From: Polytrichum commune
Lineage: Eukaryota; Streptophyta; Polytrichopsida; Polytrichales; Polytrichaceae
Direction of reading: 5' to 3'
Length of the DNA: 60,000 nucleotides
Assembly (NCBI GenBank): GCA_950295325.1
Contig: OX485806.1
Span: forward strand, 44,637,169-44,697,168
Each line of letters opens with the position of its first letter. Position 1 is the stretch's first letter. The notes beneath the pieces are model-generated. The model was not told the origin of the DNA, did not search any database, and saw only the letters and a program-made list of their open reading frames with translations. This document shows positions 53,062-60,000 of this stretch, one piece after another. A program made the position numbers and the translations under genes.

Positions 53062-56000
53062 ATGGATGGATCTCTCAAGTCAGCACCTTTCCACTCCAAA
53101 ACTAAGCTAAATAACTACATAACCATCAAAAAACCACACCTAAGCCTTTTGGAACTCAAAACACCTCAAAGTAAGCATAGAATGGATGGATCTCTCAAGT
53201 CAGCACCTTTCCACTCCAAAACTAAGCTTAATAACTACATAACCATCAAAAAGCCACACCTAAGCCTTTTGGAACTCAAAACACCTCAAAGTAAGCATAG
53301 AATGGATGGATCTCTCAAGTCAGCACCTTTCCACTCCAAAACTAAGCTTCATAACTACATAACCATCAAAAAACCACACCTAAGCCTTTTGGAACTCAAA
53401 ACACCTCAAAGTAAGCATAGAATGGATGGATCTATGAAGTCAGCACCTTTCCACTCCAAAACTAAGCTTAATAACTACATAACCATCAAAAAGCCACACC
53501 TAAGCCTTTTGGAACTCAAAACACCTCAAAGTAAGTATAGAATGGATGGATCTCTCAAGTCAGCACCTTTCCACACCAAAACTAAGTTTAATAAATATAT
53601 AACCATAAAAAAGCCACACCTAAGCCTTTTGGAACTCAAAACACCTCAAAGTAAGCATAGAATGGATGGATCTCTCAAGTCAGCACCTTTCCACACCAAA
53701 ACTAAGCCAAATAACTACATAACCATAAAAAAAAAACCAAAATTAAGCCTTTTGGAACTCAAAACACCTCAAAGTAAGCATAGAATGGATGGATCTCTCA
53801 AGTCAGCACCTTTCCACACCAAAACTAAGCCAAATAACTACATAACCATAAAAAAAAAACTAAAATTAAGCCTTTTGGAACTCAAAGCACATCAAAGTAA
53901 GCATAGAATGGATGGATCTCTCAAGTCAGCACCTTTCCACTCCAAAACTAAGCCAAATAACTACATAACCATCAAAAAACCACACCTAAGCCTTTTGGAA
54001 CTCAAAACACCTCAAAGTAAGCATAGAATGGATGGATCTATGAAGTCAGCACCTTTCCACTCCAAAACTAAGCTTAATAACTACATAACCATCAAAAAGC
54101 CACACCTAAGCCTTTTGGAACTCAAAACACTTCAAAGTAAGCATAGAATGGATGGATCTCTCAAGTCAGCACCTTTCCACTCCAAAACTAAGCTTCATAA
54201 CTACATAACCATCAAAAAACCACACCTAAGCCTTTTGGAACTCAAAACACCTCAAAGTAAGCATAGAATGGATGGATCTATGAAGTCAGCACCTTTCCAC
54301 TCCAAAACTAAGCTTAATAACTACATAACCATCAAAAAGCCACACCTAAGCCTTTTGGAACTCAAAACACCTCAAAGTAAGTATAGAATGGATGGATCTC
54401 TCAAGTCAGCACCTTTCCACACCAAAACTAAGCCAAATAACTACATAACCATAAAAAAAAAACCAAAATTAAGCCTTTTGGAACTCAAAACACCTCAAAG
54501 TAAGCATAGAATGGATGGATCTCTCAAGTCAGCACCTTTCCACTCCAAAACTAAGCTTAATAACTACATAACCATCAAAAAGCCACACCTAAGCCTTTTG
54601 GAACTCAAAACACCTCAAAGTTAGTTTTGAATGGATGGATCTCTCAAGTCAGCACCTTTCCACACCAAAACTAAGCCAAATAACTACATAACCATCAAAA
54701 AACCACACCTAAGCCTTTTGGAACTCAAAACACCTCAAAGTAAGCATAGAATGGATGGATCTCTCAAGTCAGCACCTTTCCACTCCAAAACTAAGCTTCA
54801 TAACTACATAACCATCAAAAAACCACACCTAAGCCTTTTGGAACTCAAAACACCTCAAAGTTAGTATAGAATGGATGGATCTCTCAAGTCAGCACCTTTC
54901 CACACCAAAACTAAGCCAAATAACTACATAACCATAAAAAAAAAACCAAAATTAAGCCTTTTGGAACTCAAAACACATCAAAGTAAGCATAGAATGGATG
55001 GATCTCTCAAGTCAGCACCTTTCCACTCCAAAACTAAGCTTCATAACTACATAACCATCAAAAAACCACACCTAAGCCTTTTGGAACTCAAAACACCTCA
55101 AAGTAAGCATAGAATGGATGGATCTATGAAGTCAGCACCTTTCCACACCAAAACTAAGTTTAATAAATATATAACCATAAAAAAGCCACACCTAAGCCTT
55201 TTGGAACTCAAAACACCTCAAAGTAAGCATAGAATGGATGGATCTCTCAAGTCAGCACCTTTCCACACCAAAACTAAGCCAAATAACTACATAACCATAA
55301 AAAAAAAACCAAAATTAAGCCTTTTGGAACTCAAAACACCTCAAAGTAAGCATAGAATGGATGGATCTCTCAAGTCAGCACCTTTCCACTCCAAAACTAA
55401 GCTTAATAACTACATAACCATCAAAAAGCCACACCTAAGCCTTTTGGAACTCAAAACACCTCAAAGTTAGTTTTGAATGGATGGATCTCTCAAGTCAGCA
55501 CCTTTCCACTCCAAAACTAAGCTTCATAACTACATAACCATCAAAAAACCACACCTAAGCCTTTTGGAATTCAAAACACCTCAAAGTAAGCATAGAATGG
55601 ATGGATCTCTCAAGTCAGCACCTTTCCACTCCAAAACTAAGCTTAATAACTATATAACCATCAAAAAGCCACACCTAAGCCTTTTGGAACTCAAAACACC
55701 TCAAAGTAAGCATAGAATGGATGGATCTCTCAAGTCAGCACCTTTCCACACCAAAACTAAGCCAAATAACTACATAACCATCAAAAAACCACACCTAAGC
55801 CTTTTGGAACTCAAAACACCTCAAAGTAAGCATAGAATGGATGGATCTCTCAAGTCAGCACCTTTCCACTCCAAAACTAAGCTTAATAACTACATAACCA
55901 TCAAAAAGCCACACCTAAGCCTTTTGGAACTCAAAACACCTCAAAGTAAGCATAGAATGGATGGATCTCTCAAGTCAGCACCTTTCCACTCCAAAACTAA

Positions 56001-57140
56001 GCTTAATAACTACATAACCATCAAAAAGCCACACCTAAGCCTTTTGGAACTCAAAACACCTCAAAGTTAGTTTTGAATGGATGGATCTCTCAAGTCAGCA
56101 CCTTTCCACACCAAAACTAAGCCAAATAACTACATAACCATCAAAAAACCACACCTAAGCCTTTTGGAACTCAAAACACCTCAAAGTAAGCATAGAATGG
56201 ATGGATCTCTCAAGTCAGCACCTTTCCACTCCAAAACTAAGCTTAATAACTACATAACCATCAAAAAGCCACAACTAAGCCTTTTGGAACTCAAAACACC
56301 TCAAAGTAAGCATAGAATGGATGGATCTATGAAGTCAGCACCTTTGCACTCCAAAACTAAGCTTAATAACTACATAACCATCAAAAAGCCACAACTAAGC
56401 CTTTTGGAACTCAAAACACCTCAAAGTAAGTATAGAATGGATGGATCTCTCAAGTCAGCACCTTTCCACACCAAAACTAAGCCAAATAACTACATAACCA
56501 TAAAAAAAAAACCAAAATTAAGCCTTTTTGAACTCAAAACACATCAAAGTAAGCATAGAATGGATGGATCTCTCAAGTCAGCACCTTTCCACACCAAAAC
56601 TAAGCCAAATAACTACATAACCATCAAAAAACAACACCTAAGCCTTTTGGAACTCAAAACAAATCAAAGTAAGCATAGAGTGGATGGATCTCTCAAGTCA
56701 GCACCTTTCCACACCAAAACTAAGCCAAATAACTACATAACCATCAAAAAACAACACCTAAGCCTTTTGGAACTCAAAACACCTCAAAGTAAGCATAGAA
56801 TGGATGGATCTCTCAAGTCAGCACCTTTCCACACCAAAACTAAGCCAAATAACTACATAACCATCAAAAAACCACACCTAAGCCTTTTGGAACTCAAAAC
56901 ACCTCAAAGTAAGCATAGAATGGATGGATCTCTCAAGTCAGCACCTTTCCACACCAAAACTAAGCCAAATAACTACATAACCATCAAAAAACCACACCTA
57001 AGCCTTTTGGAACTCAAAACACCTCAAAGTAAGCATAGAATGGATGGATCTCTCAAGTCAGCACCTTTCCACTCCAAAACTAAGCTTAATAACTACATAA
57101 CCATCAAAAAGCCACACCTAAGCCTTTTGGAACTCAAAAC

Positions 57141-60000
57141 ACCTCAAGGTTAGTTTTCAATGGATGGATCTCTCAAGTCAGCACCTTCCCAATCCAAAAC
57201 TAAGCCAAATAACTACATAACCATCAAAAAGCCAAAACTAAGCCTTTTGGAACTCAAAACACCTCAAAGTTAGTTTTGAATGGATGGATCTCTCAAGTCA
57301 GCACCTTTCCACTCCAAAACTAAGCTTAATAACTATATAACCATCAAAAAGCCACACCTAAGCCTTTTGGAACTCAAAACACCTCAAAGTAAGCATAGAA
57401 TGGATGGATCTCTCAAGTCAGCACCTTTCCACACCAAAACTAAGCTTAATGACTATATAACCATCAACAAACCACACCTAAGCCTTTTGGAACTCAAAAC
57501 ACCTCAAAGTAAGCATAGAATGGATGGATCTCTCAAGTCAGCACCTTTCCACTCCAAAACTAAGCTTAATAACTACATAACCATCAAAAAGCCACACCTA
57601 AGCCTTTTGGAACTCAAAACACCTCAAAGTAAGCATAGAATGGATGGATCTCTCAAGTCAGCACCTTTCCACACCAAAACTAAGCCAAATAACTACATAA
57701 CCATCAAAAAACCACACCTAAGCCTTTTGGAACTCAAAACACCTCAAAGTAAGCATAGAATGGATGGATCTCTCAAGTCAGCACCTTTCCACACCAAAAC
57801 TAAGCCAAATAACTACATAACCATCAAAAAACCACACCTAAGCCTTTTGGAACTCAAAACACCTCAAAGTAAGCATAGAATGGATGGATCTCTCAAGTCA
57901 GCACCTTTCCACTCCAAAACTAAGCTTAATAACTACATAACCATCAAAAAGCCACACCTAAGCCTTTTGGAACTCAAAACACCTCAAGGTTAGTTTTCAA
58001 TGGATGGATCTCTCAAGTCAGCACCTTCCCAATCCAAAACTAAGCCAAATAACTACATAACCATCAAAAAGCCAAAACTAAGCCTTTTGGAACTCAAAAC
58101 ACCTCAAAGTTAGTTTTGAATGGATGGATCTCTCAAGTCAGCACCTTTCCACTCCAAAACTAAGCTTAATAACTATATAACCATCAAAAAGCCACACCTA
58201 AGCCTTTTGGAACTCAAAACACCTCAAAGTAAGCATAGAATGGATGGATCTCTCAAGTCAGCACCTTTCCACACCAAAACTAAGCTTAATGACTATATAA
58301 CCATCAACAAACCACACCTAAGCCTTTTGGAACTCAAAACACCTCAAAGTAAGCATAGAATGGATGGATCTCTCAAGTCAGCACCTTTCCACTCCAAAAC
58401 TAAGCTTAATAACTATATAACCATCAAAAAGCCACACCTAAGCCTTTTGGAACTCAAAACACCTCAAAGTAAGCATAGAATGGATGGATCTCTCAAGTCA
58501 GCACCTTTCCACACCAAAACTAAGCCAAATAACTACATAACCATCAAAAAACCACACCTAAGCCTTTTGGAACTCAAAACACCTCAAAGTAAGCATAGAA
58601 TGGATGGATCTCTCAAGTCAGCACCTTTCCACTCCAAAACTAAGCTTAATAACTACATAACCATCAAAAAACCACACCTAAGCCTTTTGGAACTCAAAAC
58701 ACCTCAAAGTAAGCATAGAATGGATGGATCTCTCAAGTCAGCACCTTTCCACACCAAAACTAAGCCAAATAAGTACATAACCATCAAAAAGCCAAAACTA
58801 AGCCTTTTGGAACTCAAAACACCTCAAAGTAAGCATAGAATGGATGGATCTCTCAAGTCAGCACCTTTCCACACCAAAACTAAGCCAAATAACTACATAA
58901 CCATCAAAAAACCACACCTAAGCCTTTTGGAACTCAAAACACCTCAAAGTAAGCATAGAATGGATGGATCTCTCAAGTCAGCACCTTTCCACACCAAAAC
59001 TAAGCCAAATAACTACATAACCATCAAAAAACCACACCTAAGCCTTTTGGAACTCAAAACACCTCAAAGTAAGCATAGAATGGATGGATCTCTCAAGTCA
59101 GCACCTTTCCACTCCAAAACTAAGCTTAATAACTACATAACCATCAAAAAGCCACACCTAAGCCTTTTGGAACTCAAAACACCTCAAGGTTAGTTTTCAA
59201 TGGATGGATCTCTCAAGTCAGCACCTTCCCAATCCAAAACTAAGCCAAATAACTACATAACCATCAAAAAGCCAAAACTAAGCCTTTTGGAACTCAAAAC
59301 ACCTCAAAGTTAGTTTTGAATGGATGGATCTCTCAAGTCAGCACCTTTCCACTCCAAAACTAAGCTTAATAACTATATAACCATCAAAAAGCCACACCTA
59401 AGCCTTTTGGAACTCAAAACACCTCAAAGTAAGCATAGAATGGATGGATCTCTCAAGTCAGCACCTTTCCACACCAAAACTAAGCTTAATGACTATATAA
59501 CCATCAACAAACCACACCTAAGCCTTTTGGAACTCAAAACACCTCAAAGTAAGCATAGAATGGATGGATCTCTCAAGTCAGCACCTTTCCACTCCAAAAC
59601 TAAGCTTAATAACTACATAACCATCAAAAAGCCACACCTAAGCCTTTTGGAACTCAAAACACCTCAAAGTAAGAATAGAATGGATGGATCTCTCAAGTCA
59701 GCACCTTTCCACACCAAAACTAAGCAAAATAACTACATAACCATCAAAAAACCACACCTAAGCCTTTTGGAACTCAAAACACCTCAAAGTAAGCATAGAA
59801 TGGATGGATCTCTCAAGTCAGCACCTTTCCACACCAAAACTAAGCCAAATAACTACATAACCATCAAAAAACCACACCTAAGCCTTTTGGAACTCAAAAC
59901 ACCTCAAAGTAAGCATAGAATGGATGGATCTCTCAAGTCAGCACCTTTCCACTCCAAAACTAAGCTTAATAACTACATAACCATCAAAAAGCCACACCTA
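57141..60000 (+). repeat. 840/1200-bp higher-order repeat at right end
   Basis: The private junction CTCAAGGTTAGTTTTCAATGG occurs at about 57143, 57983 and 59183. It is followed each time by CACCTTCCCAATCC, and about 240 bp later by an AATGACTATATAACCATCAACA monomer. Spacings are 840 and then 1200 bp, the longer unit having three extra monomers. The third copy runs off the window. Confidence 0.87.

Larger units (their letters stand above)
23729..60000 (+). repeat. 120-bp satellite array, right block
   Basis: About 300 uninterrupted head-to-tail monomers, all on the + strand, running past the window edge with no transposon insertion. It includes the longest stop-free stretch (26252-29272, 1006 codons) and one 1-bp deletion at about 52080 (CTCAAACACC). 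Monomers with AAGTTTAATAAATAT are almost confined to 39.8-55.2 kb, and those with AAAAACTAAAATTAAG plus CAAAGCACATC to 45.7-53.9 kb, so variants are regionally clustered. The block contains no gene or RNA. Open frames follow from the 3n monomer length. Confidence 0.97.

Noticed and set aside
1-60000. CRISPR array
   Set aside because: The repeats are contiguous 120-bp monomers without unique spacers between short direct repeats.
1-60000. CENP-B box
   Set aside because: The motif needs CG dinucleotides, and the satellite consensus has none.
1-60000. Telomeric repeats, rRNA or tRNA genes
   Set aside because: No TTTAGGG/CCCTAAA tracts and no rRNA- or tRNA-like sequence seen in the satellite or the LTRs.

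Overview
This window is a long block of tandem satellite DNA, almost certainly from a eukaryotic nuclear genome and most likely a plant pericentromere, centromere or other heterochromatic block. About 57.1 kb of the 60 kb consists of roughly 470 head-to-tail copies of one ~120-bp monomer, all in the same orientation. The rest is three ~0.94-0.98 kb GC-richer insertions that look like solo LTRs of a single LTR-retrotransposon family. I find no convincing protein-coding gene, no rRNA or tRNA gene, no CRISPR array and no bacterial operon. The plant assignment is inferred from the combination of a satellite array with nested solo LTRs; the species cannot be named from the sequence.

Layout: satellite 1-7308; solo LTR 1 (+ strand) 7309-8285, flanked by the 5-bp target duplication TAATA; a 644-bp satellite spacer 8286-8929; solo LTR 2 (- strand) 8930-9901, with no matching target duplication; satellite 9902-22787; solo LTR 3 (- strand) 22788-23728, flanked by ATGGA; satellite 23729-60000. 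LTRs 1 and 2 form a large inverted repeat around the short spacer.

Monomers differ at a few diagnostic places: AAGCCAAAT, AAGCTTAAT, AAGCTTCAT or AAGTTTAATAAATAT in the middle; a 120-bp form versus a 123-bp form with a 10-A tract; and AGTAAGCATAG, AGTTAGTTTTG or AGTTAGTATAG at the junction. The order of these variants shows many local higher-order repeats of different period: 2409 bp at the left end, then 362, 1449, 123, 723, 240, ~1330, 2421 (with a nested 603-bp duplication), 846, 480, 723, 483, 480 and 840/1200 bp to the right. This is the pattern expected from repeated local unequal exchange or segmental amplification, with no single array-wide higher-order unit.

The monomer length is a multiple of three and one frame lacks stops, so very long open frames (up to 1006 codons) run through the array. 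The variation is mostly amino-acid changing and recurrent in-frame stops are present, so I treat these frames as a by-product of the repeat and not as genes. The most unusual signals are the hairpin-rich architecture of the solo LTRs, including a paired (covarying) change in one stem; the missing target duplication at LTR 2; the nested 603/2421/3024-bp duplication history; and the complete absence of CpG from the satellite consensus.
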